Assembly (NCBI GenBank): GCA_045589595.1
Contig: JAZNPK010000041.1
Span: forward strand, 27,790-91,789
Direction: 5' to 3'
From: SIG77 sp045589595
GTDB lineage: Bacteria; Verrucomicrobiota; Lentisphaeria; Victivallales; UBA1829
DNA: 64,000 bases
Both the position numbers and the translations under genes were made by a program. The notes beneath the pieces are model-generated. The model made no database searches. It saw only the letters and a list, made by a program, of their open reading frames with translations, and was not told where the DNA came from. Position 1 is the stretch's first letter. Each line of letters begins with the position of its first letter. This document shows positions 8,505 through 17,798 of the stretch, one piece after another.

Positions 8505-11500
8505 ATGAAAATTCGCAGTATTCTCGCAGTTCTGCTGTTGGTATTCTCTGCGGCTTTTGCACAAAGCGCGGAATATCAGTTGACTCCGGAGAAACCGGGT
8601 AAAAGCACACTCCTGCAGCAGGAAATGTTCCCGTTGGACAAGACGGGTGATTTCCGACTGGAATACAAGGTCAGATTTTCCGATAATGCAAATAAAACGT
8701 ATGTGTTCCGGCTCTTCATGAAAGAACAGACGACCAAACCGGTGAAGCAGGTGCGTGTGCAGCAGTTCAGCCTGAACCTGAACCTGAAAGGCGGCAGTTT
8801 CTGGTCGGCACCTGTGAAAGGCAAATTCACCGGCGTCATCGGACTGCGCTATCAACTCGATAAAGATCTTGAAAAAGTGGAAGTCGGAAAATGGTACGAC
8901 TTTGCAGTGGAACGCCGGAAAGGATCGTTTACCGCCTATTTGTATCTGGACGGCGTGGAAAAACGCCTGTGCGCAATGAATCTGGAACAGGATTGGATCC
9001 TTGCCGGATGGAATCTTTCCGCCGCAACTGCCCTGACGGTGAGCGGTGTGGCACTCAAAGATGTTGCAGCGCGTCCCGCTCCGGCGACTCCGGCAGGGTT
9101 CACGCAGGTCCCGCAGAATGAGCCGATGGTGAAGAATTTCCCGTTCCCCGAAAAAGGCTGCAGTTTTACATTCATTTCCGGCTCCTTCCCCTCCAAGATC
9201 GTGATCAATATGGGCGCCGGAAAAAATCCGCCGTATCTTGAGTTCACTTCTTTTGCCCACGATTTTGTGCGGAAGGAACGCAAATGGGTCACGGAAAAAG
9301 TAAATGGAAAAGATGTAAAAAAACGGATCGATGTAACCGATGCTTTTCAGTTCACAGATGCGGGATTCAGAATGAGACTGCATCGGGATATCGTGCATCC
9401 GTCCCGTCCGATGCCCCTCGAATTGTTTACGCGGACCCGCATTGCCGGACGCTTCAAACCGGCGCAGATGACGGAGATACTGAAAGATCCGTCCAAGTAC
9501 GGCACACCGGCATCTGTCACACCGGTCCGCTGCGATTTTATTCCGGCGGGCGACGGAACACTTCAAGTCTGGCTGAATCATAATTTTTATGCACTCTATC
9601 CGGAAGTCCCGGCAGAACTTGTGGTCAGCCTTCCTGCAGGTGCGGCGTATCAGTTCGGGGAAGCGGAAAAGCGTTTTGTTCCCGTGCGGCGTGATCTTCA
9701 GCAGGTCGTGGCACCCCCCTCCCCCGATGCACCTCTGACGGAAAAAGTGATCGATGGCATTCTCTTGCGGTACAACGATGCAGAACATGCCTTCCCCGTG
9801 GCGCTCTGCAAAGAAAATCTGGGGATGTATATGCTGGAATGTGACGGCTATCTCTCCCGTACTGCCTTCGATGCCATGCCGGACTGTTATCTCAAACGCA
9901 TTCCTGTGGCACAGTATCACCGGGCGGCAGTCGTCTGTTCTCTGGCTCCCGATCCGGAAAACAAAATGACCACCGATGTAACGGCGCGTCTGACCAGTTT
10001 CTATTCCAGACACAATGCCGGTCAGGCTCCCGATATGATCCTCCACAAGACCGTGACTCTGCCACGCGATCCGGCTGCACCCCTGCCGGAAAATGTGAAG
10101 AAGATCGGCGATAATCTCTTTCTGATCTACTACGATTTCGATATCGGTTCCATTCAGGACCTGGTGTTCATGTGCGGGTTCAACGGACTGGATTTTGAAG
10201 TGATGGGCGGACTGCACCGGGGCGACAACTATTATGTCAGCCGGGCAGACAAACCGGCATCGAACCCCTCTGCCGTGCGCGTTCACGGCGCAACGCTGCT
10301 CAAGACTCCTGCCACGTTTATGGTGAAATCCGCCGTTCCGGGCAACCTCTATTATCCGGATGAACAGCCGTGGATGAGTGCCCATGTGAAAGCGCTGAAC
10401 GCCGGAAATTACACCGTTGAATGGCAGGTCACGGACGTGGATCAGAAAGTGGTCCAGACAAAGAAAGATGTTCTCAAACTTTCCGCCGGAGAAGAAAAAG
10501 AGATCAAGGTGGAATTCACCGCAAAGGAACTTGGCCATTACACGGTCCGGACAACGCTGCTGGATCAGAACGGAAAACAGCTCGTCAATGTGCCGGGCGC
10601 ATTTGTACGCCTTGCACCGGATACCCGGAAAGCCGGACTCAAGTCACCCTATCTGAGCTGGAACTTCTGCGGCAGCCACGGCACCGTTTCGGACCTTGAG
10701 ATCATCTGCAATACATTGAAGCGTGCAGGAGTACGCCGCACCCAGTTGTGGAACGACAAATATTCCGAAGAGGATATGAAAAAATACAATCTCACACGCA
10801 CCCCATTCCAGTACAAACATATTGTGATCCCGGAATCCATCACGGATCCTGCGGAGCGTGCGGCTGCCCTTGACAAAAATATCCAGTATTATGTGAAACG
10901 TTATCCCAGTGTGGATGTGGCGATGATCTTCCACGAAACCAGCGGCGGACCTCACCCGCTGGAATTCATCGGTGAAAAAACGGAGATCACCCCCGAACAG
11001 AAACTCGCCGATGAAAAGAAAGCTGCCCAGGCGATCGAAGTCGCGCGGGCATGGCGCAGAAATGCGCCCCATGTGCGGCTGATCGTCGGCAATTCCGGCG
11101 CGCGGCTCGGCGTAATGGCAATGCTTTTCCGTGCCGGATATCCCAGAGATCTGATCGATGTGATCGGCGAAGAATCCGTGGGGCAGACCGTCACGCCGGA
11201 ACGCTCCACCGCCGGTGCATTTTACAATCTGTGGGAACTGGGCAGGATCTACGGATACAAAGATCTGGGTGTGGAAGCGTCCTATGAATGGAAAAACAGA
11301 AAAATGCCCGGCTTCACAGCGCGGGAACGCGCCTCCTGGCGTATCCGTGATGCGTTGATCGCTCACGCCTGGAACTCCAAAACCATTCCCGTCCCCACCG
11401 GCAGCAAATACAGAAACGGATATTACAATACCGTATGGGGCGGCGGCGTCTTCTCCCGTTGGCCGCTGTATCAGCCGTCTTCTGAATTCTGCGCAACTGC

Positions 11501-12482
11501 CGTGATGACTCAGGTGCTGGACTGCGTGGAGTTTCAGAGACTCGTTCCCACCGGCTCCATGACTGCCTATGCCAGTGAATTCAAGCGCGGCGGAGAATAT
11601 GTGTACGCCTTCTGGCTGGCACGCGGCAGTACCGGATTCACATTCAAAACAGACTCGACCAAGATGACCCGCACCGATATCTACGGCAGAAGCCGGACCA
11701 TTCCGGAAGCAAAGGACGGAACGTATCAGGACACCATCTCCACAGAGCCGTTCTACCTTGTCACGGACAAACAGATCACGGACATCAAGGTAAATGAACA
11801 GCGCACTTATCCGTGGGAAGTCCCCTATCCGGAAAATCCCACAGTTGCCTGCGCAATGGATGATGCGGAAAAATGGACGCAGGATCCGGAACCCGATCCG
11901 CGTATGCTGGTTCCGGAAAGTCATCAGTATCAGCGTCACGGCAAGTTTTCCGTCAAAACGGTGGAAGATGAACTCAAAGGGAAATGTATGGAAGTGGAAC
12001 TCATTCCGGAAGGGGAACTGAACCGGAACCTGACTGAATATACCTTCCTGCGGCTGAAAGAGCCGGTTCCTGTGAACGGTTCGCCCGATACCATCGGCGT
12101 CTGGGTCAAAGGTAATTCCAGTTGGGGCAAACTCTATTTTGAAATTGAAGACAGCGACGGACAGGTCTTTATGTCCGGCGGCAGAGCCACTTATTATGAT
12201 TGGCCGGACCGCCTGGGCATCAACTTTGACGGTTGGCACTTCCTGAGTTTCCCCCTCACCTCAAAATCCCCGGTAAAAGTTACATGTCCGGGCGAAAATG
12301 AACGGCAGTGGAAATCCTGGACACATATCCCCAACAAGAAAAAAGATTTTGATAAAGGGATCACCTTCCCCATCAAGGTGAGAGCCATCGCGGTGGAAAT
12401 CCCCCGGCATACGCTCTACATCAAAGACAAAGTGGAAACGCCGGTAAAATCTATCCGGCTGAAAGATTTCTCTGTGTACTGA
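8505..12482 (+). CDS. Large secreted protein with central glycosidase-like region, function unknown
   Basis: This 1325-residue protein starts with a clear Sec signal peptide (hydrophobic core 6-18, likely cut near A19 or A22). Residues about 30-190 look like a beta-sandwich of the concanavalin/laminin-G type. About 710-1060 reads like a TIM barrel with acidic pieces at the ends of predicted strands (IFHETSGG near 807, DVIGEESVG near 886, GVEASYEW near 921). Residues 1130-1325 are beta-rich and resemble a carbohydrate-binding module. I do not recognise a defined family; the layout suggests a polysaccharide-active enzyme. It follows prmA by 48 bases but need not share its function. A bidirectional terminator follows. 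Catalytic residues are guesses. Confidence 0.6.
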   Translation: MKIRSILAVLLLVFSAAFAQSAEYQLTPEKPGKSTLLQQEMFPLDKTGDFRLEYKVRFSDNANKTYVFRLFMKEQTTKPVKQVRVQQFSLNLNLKGGSFWSAPVKGKFTGVIGLRYQLDKDLEKVEVGKWYDFAVERRKGSFTAYLYLDGVEKRLCAMNLEQDWILAGWNLSAATALTVSGVALKDVAARPAPATPAGFTQVPQNEPMVKNFPFPEKGCSFTFISGSFPSKIVINMGAGKNPPYLEFTSFAHDFVRKERKWVTEKVNGKDVKKRIDVTDAFQFTDAGFRMRLHRDIVHPSRPMPLELFTRTRIAGRFKPAQMTEILKDPSKYGTPASVTPVRCDFIPAGDGTLQVWLNHNFYALYPEVPAELVVSLPAGAAYQFGEAEKRFVPVRRDLQQVVAPPSPDAPLTEKVIDGILLRYNDAEHAFPVALCKENLGMYMLECDGYLSRTAFDAMPDCYLKRIPVAQYHRAAVVCSLAPDPENKMTTDVTARLTSFYSRHNAGQAPDMILHKTVTLPRDPAAPLPENVKKIGDNLFLIYYDFDIGSIQDLVFMCGFNGLDFEVMGGLHRGDNYYVSRADKPASNPSAVRVHGATLLKTPATFMVKSAVPGNLYYPDEQPWMSAHVKALNAGNYTVEWQVTDVDQKVVQTKKDVLKLSAGEEKEIKVEFTAKELGHYTVRTTLLDQNGKQLVNVPGAFVRLAPDTRKAGLKSPYLSWNFCGSHGTVSDLEIICNTLKRAGVRRTQLWNDKYSEEDMKKYNLTRTPFQYKHIVIPESITDPAERAAALDKNIQYYVKRYPSVDVAMIFHETSGGPHPLEFIGEKTEITPEQKLADEKKAAQAIEVARAWRRNAPHVRLIVGNSGARLGVMAMLFRAGYPRDLIDVIGEESVGQTVTPERSTAGAFYNLWELGRIYGYKDLGVEASYEWKNRKMPGFTARERASWRIRDALIAHAWNSKTIPVPTGSKYRNGYYNTVWGGGVFSRWPLYQPSSEFCATAVMTQVLDCVEFQRLVPTGSMTAYASEFKRGGEYVYAFWLARGSTGFTFKTDSTKMTRTDIYGRSRTIPEAKDGTYQDTISTEPFYLVTDKQITDIKVNEQRTYPWEVPYPENPTVACAMDDAEKWTQDPEPDPRMLVPESHQYQRHGKFSVKTVEDELKGKCMEVELIPEGELNRNLTEYTFLRLKEPVPVNGSPDTIGVWVKGNSSWGKLYFEIEDSDGQVFMSGGRATYYDWPDRLGINFDGWHFLSFPLTSKSPVKVTCPGENERQWKSWTHIPNKKKDFDKGITFPIKVRAIAVEIPRHTLYIKDKVETPVKSIRLKDFSVY

Positions 12483-12510
12483 CACGGAGAACTCCCCGCT
12501 GAAAAATGAA

Positions 12511-12550
12511 CAAACCGGACCGGGATATGATGTCCCGATCCGGTTTTTAT
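12511..12550. terminator. Bidirectional rho-independent terminator
   Basis: CAAACCGGACCGGGA and TCCCGATCCGGTTTTT form a 13-14 bp stem with one mismatch and runs of A on the left and T on the right. It lies between two convergent genes, so it can serve the large secreted protein gene and the aminotransferase gene. Confidence 0.85.
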
Positions 12551-12570
12551 TTTTCTGTTTCAGCTGCAGA

Positions 12571-13767
12571 TCACTTGCTGCGGATGGCGTCCATAGCGCG
12601 TTTGAAGGAATCCGCAGAGTTGCCGATCGCTTCTTCGGAAATGCTGCAGAAGGCAAGCCGGAAATATCCGGGCATTCCGAAACCTCTGCCGGGAACGGCA
12701 AGGATCCGTTCATTGACGAGGGTATCGATGAAGATACTTTCATCTTCCACCGGAGATTTGGGGAAGAAGTAGAACGCGCCTCTCGGCATCGTGAATTCGA
12801 TCCCGGCGGCAGTCAGCACTTCCGCCATTTTATCGCGGCGGCGGCGGTAGATATCCAGATCCACCTGTTCGTTCATGCACTTGAGGATCAGTTTCTGTGC
12901 CACAACGGGGGCATTGACAAAGCCGAGGATACGGTTGCACATGATCAATCCCGCCATCAGCTCCTGACCGTTTTCCAGCGCGGGATTGACGCCGATATAA
13001 CCGATCCGTTCTCCGGCAAGTGACAGATTTTTGGAGAAGGAACCGATCACCACAGCGGCATCGTAATACCGGAACACACCGGGGATCTCAGCACCGTCAA
13101 AATTCAGGAAACGGTACGGTTCGTCGGCAATGAGATAAATCACTTTTCCGTTGGCGATGCTGTGTTTTTTCAGCACGGCAGCGAGAGCGGCGATCTCCTC
13201 TGCGGAATAGATCTGTCCGGTCGGGTTGTTGGGGGAGTTGATGATAACAGCGCGGGTCTTTTCCGTGATCGCCGCATCGAAAGCCTCCACATCCAGCGAG
13301 AAATCGGCTTTACAGGGAACACTTTTCAGCGTGCCGCCGAAATTTTCAGCGTAAAAACCGTATTCCACAAAATAGGGTGCAGGGCAAAGCACTTCATCTC
13401 CGGCATTCAGGACGGCGCGGAAAAACACATTGATCCCGCCCGCGGCACCGCAGGTCACCAGCAGCCGTTCCGCAGGGATTTCAACTGTCTGTTCCACGCT
13501 CATTTTTGCGGCGAGTGCGGCACGGACATCGGGCAGACCTGCATTGGGCATATAACCGAAAGCGAAAGGTTGATCGGCTTCTTCCGTCAGTTCCGCCATG
13601 GCAGTTTTCACAGCGGCGGGTGCAGGAATATCCGGATTGCCCAGACTGTAATCGTACACATTGGCGGCACCGTATTTCTTTTTCAGTTCGATCCCCGCCT
13701 CAAACATACGGCGGATCCAGGATGAATTTCCGAGATGATCTTTGATTTCAGGCGTCAGTAATTCCAT
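12571..13767 (-). CDS. Class I/II PLP-dependent aminotransferase
   Basis: The 398-residue protein is a fold-type I aminotransferase of the aspartate aminotransferase superfamily. Seen are YDYSLGNPDIPAP near the N-terminus, NSPNNPTG, DEPYR and the PLP-lysine motif SFSKNLSLAGER. A pyridoxal-phosphate enzyme moving amino groups in amino acid metabolism is expected; the exact substrate pair is not readable. I chose the ATG at 13767 because GAGG stands eight to nine bases before it; an in-frame ATG 15 bases upstream would give MRSAI at the front. It is a single gene with the bidirectional terminator after it. Confidence 0.88.
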   Translation of the reverse strand: MELLTPEIKDHLGNSSWIRRMFEAGIELKKKYGAANVYDYSLGNPDIPAPAAVKTAMAELTEEADQPFAFGYMPNAGLPDVRAALAAKMSVEQTVEIPAERLLVTCGAAGGINVFFRAVLNAGDEVLCPAPYFVEYGFYAENFGGTLKSVPCKADFSLDVEAFDAAITEKTRAVIINSPNNPTGQIYSAEEIAALAAVLKKHSIANGKVIYLIADEPYRFLNFDGAEIPGVFRYYDAAVVIGSFSKNLSLAGERIGYIGVNPALENGQELMAGLIMCNRILGFVNAPVVAQKLILKCMNEQVDLDIYRRRRDKMAEVLTAAGIEFTMPRGAFYFFPKSPVEDESIFIDTLVNERILAVPGRGFGMPGYFRLAFCSISEEAIGNSADSFKRAMDAIRSK

Positions 13768-13851
13768 GATTGCGGACCTCATTTCTGTTTGCTGTTGATT
13801 CTCTGATCATATTCCCATAATATAACACGGCGGAATAATTTTTGCAAATCA

Positions 13852-13885
13852 AAAACTCCACCCGCGCCGCAGCACAGAGTGGAGT
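13852..13885 (-). terminator. Rho-independent terminator of the DUF4838-like gene
   Basis: On the minus strand ACTCCAC and GTGGAGT pair across a GC-rich loop and are followed by TTTTTG, just after the stop at 13892. It separates this gene from the aminotransferase. Confidence 0.65.
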
Positions 13886-13891
13886 CCCGGA

Positions 13892-15580
13892 TCAGTTCCA
13901 GCGCAGATCGTCTTTGGAAACTTCTGCCGGGAGTTCCCCGCGCAGATAATCGAATTCCGGCAGTTCCAGCCATGTATCCGTACGCGGATAGACGGCGCGG
14001 TAAGACTGTTTTTCGTCCAGATATTCGATCTCCACAAGCCGTTTGAGCAACTCTTCCACATCGTCATCCGGCTCGTTGTTGTTCCGTTCCAGAATGGCAT
14101 CGATTTTTGCCCGGATCATAAAGAATTCCCATCGCCAGGATCGTCTGCCCCAATCCGGCAGAGCGGCATCGATCTCCTGCGCCAGAGCCAACGCGCCGGC
14201 AGCATCGTACCATTTCTTTTTGAGGTCGGTCCAGATATGGGGTTTGCGCTTGAGCCGTCCCCATTCTTCCGGAATATTGATATCTTTCTGCCAGTGATAT
14301 TCATTCGTGGACCAGATCAGACCTGCGTGATTATCTTCCAGCATTTCCAGCAGACGGATGAATTTTTCCGGTTCCGTACAGCCGAATTCGTATGCGGCAT
14401 AATCCCGTGCCGCCTGCTGCCAGTCATTCGTCCCCGTGCGGTAGAAATGCGCATAAAGGACCTTGTTGAAATCTTCATGGATCCCTTCGCTGTAAAGCGT
14501 GCCGCCGCTGGATACATTGCAGACCTGTCCCCACAGACGGGCAAAACGCCGGGGCTGGGGTGTGGCACCGAAACCGCCCCACGGACTGCGTCCCCACATA
14601 CTGATTTCGGGAAAGTTGATCATCTTCACCCGTTCCGGCAGGGGATTCTCCAACTGCCACTGATTGAAATCAGCATGGTGAGTATCGGACATGATCATAT
14701 CGATCCACGGCTCTTCACCGGCATGAAGTTTTTCATAAATATCCTCGATCTCGTGTTCGCCTTTGTAATTGAAACACCAGGTGGTGTAAACCACTTTCAG
14801 ATCGGGGAATTTTTCCTTGTAGATCTTCATCATCTCACGACCGCAGAGCAACATACCGTTACTGCCCCACGGATAACATTTTTCACATCCGCATCCGCCT
14901 TCGTCATAGGGCCATATATTCAGATAATCCAGATACTGCTTTTCTGCAGCCCTGGCTCTGTGGATGCGCTTGATCAGTTCCAGTCCGCCGGGAATATTGG
15001 GGCAGATCTCCCGTCCGTCACGACCGCGACCGGAATCTGCCGCCCGGAATTCCAGCGGCGTATCAATGAAGCCGCCGTTTGCCAGACCGCCACCGAAAAA
15101 TTTGAATCCGATCTTATGCGCATATTCCTCGATCTTTCTGCCGTGAAGCACTGCCTCTGTCGGTTCAACCGGACCTGTAAGATAACGGATGGGCGTGCTA
15201 TGCCCCGTCTGCATCACATTGAAGCCCCAGAGCGCCAGATCTTCCATGTATTCATACAAAAATTGCAGCGGTGCTTTCTGATATGTATTGAAAAAATGTT
15301 GCGCCAGATAAACACAGCGGAAAAATTTTGCAGGCTTGATCCTGCCGCGCTTTGTCCCGCCGGAACGCAGATATTCGCCCAACGCATTCATCAGAACATT
15401 TTCCGAACCGATCAGCAACCCCTGATCCGTCAGTTCATATTCGTCCTCTTCAAAACCATCCTGCAATGTAATTTCCGGAAACGGAAGATCCAGACCGCGG
15501 AGACCGGTATGCCGTTGAAAGGCGCCCTGTGCGATCTCCAGCAACGATGGATCAATGGAACAGTTTGCGGATTCCTTCAT
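13892..15580 (-). CDS. DUF4838-like glycosidase-fold protein, cytoplasmic
   Basis: The 562-residue protein is probably a TIM-barrel carbohydrate-active protein. The stretch YDEGGCGCEKCYPWGSNG, with the C-x-C-x2-C cluster after an acidic pair, resembles the central region of DUF4838/hexosaminidase-like proteins of Bacteroidetes and PVC bacteria. It is followed by MSDTHHADFN and GGTLYSEGIHEDFNK. I chose ATG 15580 because CAGGAGT lies seven bases before it; the longer frame to 15796 enters the terminator of the preceding operon. No signal peptide is seen. It has its own promoter and a palindrome in the leader. Family call is by resemblance only and the substrate is unknown. Confidence 0.55.
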   Translation of the reverse strand: MKESANCSIDPSLLEIAQGAFQRHTGLRGLDLPFPEITLQDGFEEDEYELTDQGLLIGSENVLMNALGEYLRSGGTKRGRIKPAKFFRCVYLAQHFFNTYQKAPLQFLYEYMEDLALWGFNVMQTGHSTPIRYLTGPVEPTEAVLHGRKIEEYAHKIGFKFFGGGLANGGFIDTPLEFRAADSGRGRDGREICPNIPGGLELIKRIHRARAAEKQYLDYLNIWPYDEGGCGCEKCYPWGSNGMLLCGREMMKIYKEKFPDLKVVYTTWCFNYKGEHEIEDIYEKLHAGEEPWIDMIMSDTHHADFNQWQLENPLPERVKMINFPEISMWGRSPWGGFGATPQPRRFARLWGQVCNVSSGGTLYSEGIHEDFNKVLYAHFYRTGTNDWQQAARDYAAYEFGCTEPEKFIRLLEMLEDNHAGLIWSTNEYHWQKDINIPEEWGRLKRKPHIWTDLKKKWYDAAGALALAQEIDAALPDWGRRSWRWEFFMIRAKIDAILERNNNEPDDDVEELLKRLVEIEYLDEKQSYRAVYPRTDTWLELPEFDYLRGELPAEVSKDDLRWN

Positions 15581-15637
15581 TGTTTCTACTCCTGATTTTT
15601 TGTGTATTTTCAGGGGGATCATTGCCCCCGTGATAAA

Positions 15638-15665
15638 AATGTACCGCACCGGCGGCGAATTGCAA
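15638..15665 (-). promoter_or_regulatory. Candidate promoter plus leader palindrome for the DUF4838-like gene
   Basis: On the minus strand TTGCAA (15665-15660) and TACATT (15643-15638) have a 16-base spacer. Just downstream, 15613-15629 is a palindrome, GGGGG-N7-CCCCC, placed between the -10 box and the start codon, where a repressor could bind or an RNA hairpin could form. Confidence 0.45.
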
Positions 15666-15698
15666 ACAGGATCGCGGTTTTTTCTCAAAAAATCGGCC

Positions 15699-15733
15699 AA
15701 AAAAAGCCCCGGCGAAACAACTTCACCGGGGCT
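15699..15733 (-). terminator. Rho-independent terminator of the transhydrogenase-like operon
   Basis: On the minus strand AGCCCCGGTGAA and TTTCGCCGGGGCT form a strong stem with a short loop, directly followed by seven T. It lies 20 bases after the stop of the last operon gene. Confidence 0.88.
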
Positions 15734-15752
15734 GAACAAACTGTGATCTGAA

Positions 15753-17789
15753 TCACTTCTTCTGTTTCCAGTCGAGAGCACCGACCGGACATTCATTGAT
15801 ACAGGCGCCGCAATCCTTACAGTAGGAAGGCAGTTCCCGGCTGAATGCTGTCTGCACCATCGTATTGAAACCGCGTTTCATCAGCGCAAGCAGACTGCGG
15901 TTGATGACTTCAGAACAAATCTTCACGCAGGTACCGCAACGGATACATTTCTGTTTGTCGTGGATAATGTATTCATGGCGGACATCCACCGTGGACAGCG
16001 GTTTTTCGCCGCTGAACATATCGGGTGCGACCTGATAAGCCGTGGAGTGTTTCTTCAGCAGACAATCGCCTTTTGCCGTGCAGGAACATTCAATACAGCG
16101 GTCCGCTTCCTTTGAAACTTTTTCCGCACAGATGGAATCGAACAGTTCCTCAAAGGTGGTTTTGCGTTTTTCCATGGGAATGTAATCCGGCTGAACACGA
16201 TCTTCTTCGGAGATCTTCCGCAGATACACCAGATCTTCCTTCGCCAGATTGCGCCAGTGTCCGCGGGACACATTGAACAGGAAGGGTTCCGTATGAGGTC
16301 TGCCGGCAAATTCATCCAGCACCGCAAGAGCCGCTTTTCTGCCGGCGGCAAGAGCTTCCACCACCGTGGCAGGTCCGCTGACACAGTCGCCCGCAGCAAA
16401 CACGGGTTCACCTGCAAAGACGCGCAGATCTTCTTTCGCGGCATCAATGCCCCGTTTCCCGGCAGGCACGCCTTCCGGCACAACAGTACGCTGTCCGATG
16501 GCGGCGATCACCGTATCGGCAGGCATAACGAAATCGGAACCGGCGACCGGCACAGGCGTACGGCGTCCGGAGGCATCGGCAGCACCGAGTTCCATCCGCT
16601 GACAAGCCAGACCGAGGGAGCCGTCACCGTTCTTTGAGAGTGCCAGAGGAGCGGTCAGGTATTCAAACTTGATCCCTTCTTCTTCCGCTTCTTCGATCTC
16701 CACCAGGCTGGCGGGCATTTCATTTTTGGTACGGCGGTACACGATGGTCACATCGCCGCCCAGACGCAGAGCTGTACGGGCGCAGTCCATGGCAGTATTG
16801 CCGCCGCCGACCACGATCGTTCTGCCGGGATTGGCACAGTTTTCCCAGTTCTTACCGGCGATCTCACCCAGCCAGGCGATCCCCTGACAGGCAAGATCTT
16901 CGCCTTCGATCCGCATGGAACTGGATGCCCAGGATCCCACAGCAATGATCACTGCGTCATAATCTTTTTTGAGCGCATCAAGCGTGATGTCTCTGCCGAG
17001 TTTCATATTGGTGCGGATCTCAATGCCGCCCATCTTGTCGAAGTGCGCCAGTTCTTTCCGCAGGGTGTTTTTCGGCAGACGGAATTCCGGAATACCGTAG
17101 CGCAGCATACCGCCCGCCTCCGGCTGCTGGTCGAACAATACGCTCGCCACACCTTCCAGACGCAGATAATACGCCGCAGAAAGACCCGCAGGACCCGCAC
17201 CGATAATGGCAACTTTTCTGCCGTTCAGTTCGGGCAGTTCTTCCATATAAGTTTCGTAGAACAGGTCCGCAGCGATCCGTTTCACATCATTGATGCTGAC
17301 AGGTTTGCCGTCGATGTTTCTGCGGCAGTCTTTTTCGCAGAAGCGGGGGCAGACACGACCGACGGACATGGGCAGCGGGATCCGTTTCTTGATGATCTTC
17401 AGGGATTCCAGAAAATCACCTTTTCTGCCCGCACGGACATATTCTTCCACACTGGCGTGCGCAGGACATGCCAGAGTACAGGGCGCTTCACAGTCGCCGG
17501 TATGCTCGGAAAGGAGCAGTCCCAGCGCAGTACGGCGCATATCTCTGACTTCTTCAGAGGAGGAATCGATCTCCTGACCCGGTGCGGGACAGGCGGAACA
17601 GGAGGGCAGGAATTTGCCCGTTTTCAAATCCTTGACCACACAGACAAAGCAGCTGGTGGTCTTGGAGATCTTCTGATTGAAACAGAGGGTCGGGATCTCG
17701 ATCCCGTTCTTCGCCGCCACCGCCAGAATGGTCTCACCGGGCTGGGCAACGACTTCTTTTCCGTCCAGAATAAACTTGATTTCAGCCAT
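15753..17789 (-). CDS. GltD/NfnB-like FAD oxidoreductase subunit with 2Fe-2S and 4Fe-4S domains (StnC-like)
   Basis: The 678-residue subunit has four parts. Residues 1-75 are a NuoG-like [2Fe-2S] domain (C36, C47, C50, C64). About 95-160 form the glutamate-synthase-type 4Fe-4S segment (C100, C104, C108, C147, C151, C155). About 190-500 hold FAD/NAD(P) folds with GAGPAG at 197-202 and VVGGGNTAMD. The last 80 residues carry a two-cluster ferredoxin (CIRCGTCVKIC, CKDCGACINEC). The middle part matches NfnB/GltD, the NADPH-oxidising side of NADH-dependent ferredoxin:NADP oxidoreductases. Start 17789 fits a GTGAG site eight bases upstream; ATG 17795 is possible. It is last of three genes and lies nine bases after the NuoF-like gene. 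It is cytoplasmic. Confidence 0.85.
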   Translation of the reverse strand: MAEIKFILDGKEVVAQPGETILAVAAKNGIEIPTLCFNQKISKTTSCFVCVVKDLKTGKFLPSCSACPAPGQEIDSSSEEVRDMRRTALGLLLSEHTGDCEAPCTLACPAHASVEEYVRAGRKGDFLESLKIIKKRIPLPMSVGRVCPRFCEKDCRRNIDGKPVSINDVKRIAADLFYETYMEELPELNGRKVAIIGAGPAGLSAAYYLRLEGVASVLFDQQPEAGGMLRYGIPEFRLPKNTLRKELAHFDKMGGIEIRTNMKLGRDITLDALKKDYDAVIIAVGSWASSSMRIEGEDLACQGIAWLGEIAGKNWENCANPGRTIVVGGGNTAMDCARTALRLGGDVTIVYRRTKNEMPASLVEIEEAEEEGIKFEYLTAPLALSKNGDGSLGLACQRMELGAADASGRRTPVPVAGSDFVMPADTVIAAIGQRTVVPEGVPAGKRGIDAAKEDLRVFAGEPVFAAGDCVSGPATVVEALAAGRKAALAVLDEFAGRPHTEPFLFNVSRGHWRNLAKEDLVYLRKISEEDRVQPDYIPMEKRKTTFEELFDSICAEKVSKEADRCIECSCTAKGDCLLKKHSTAYQVAPDMFSGEKPLSTVDVRHEYIIHDKQKCIRCGTCVKICSEVINRSLLALMKRGFNTMVQTAFSRELPSYCKDCGACINECPVGALDWKQKK

Positions 17790-17798
17790 GATCATATC

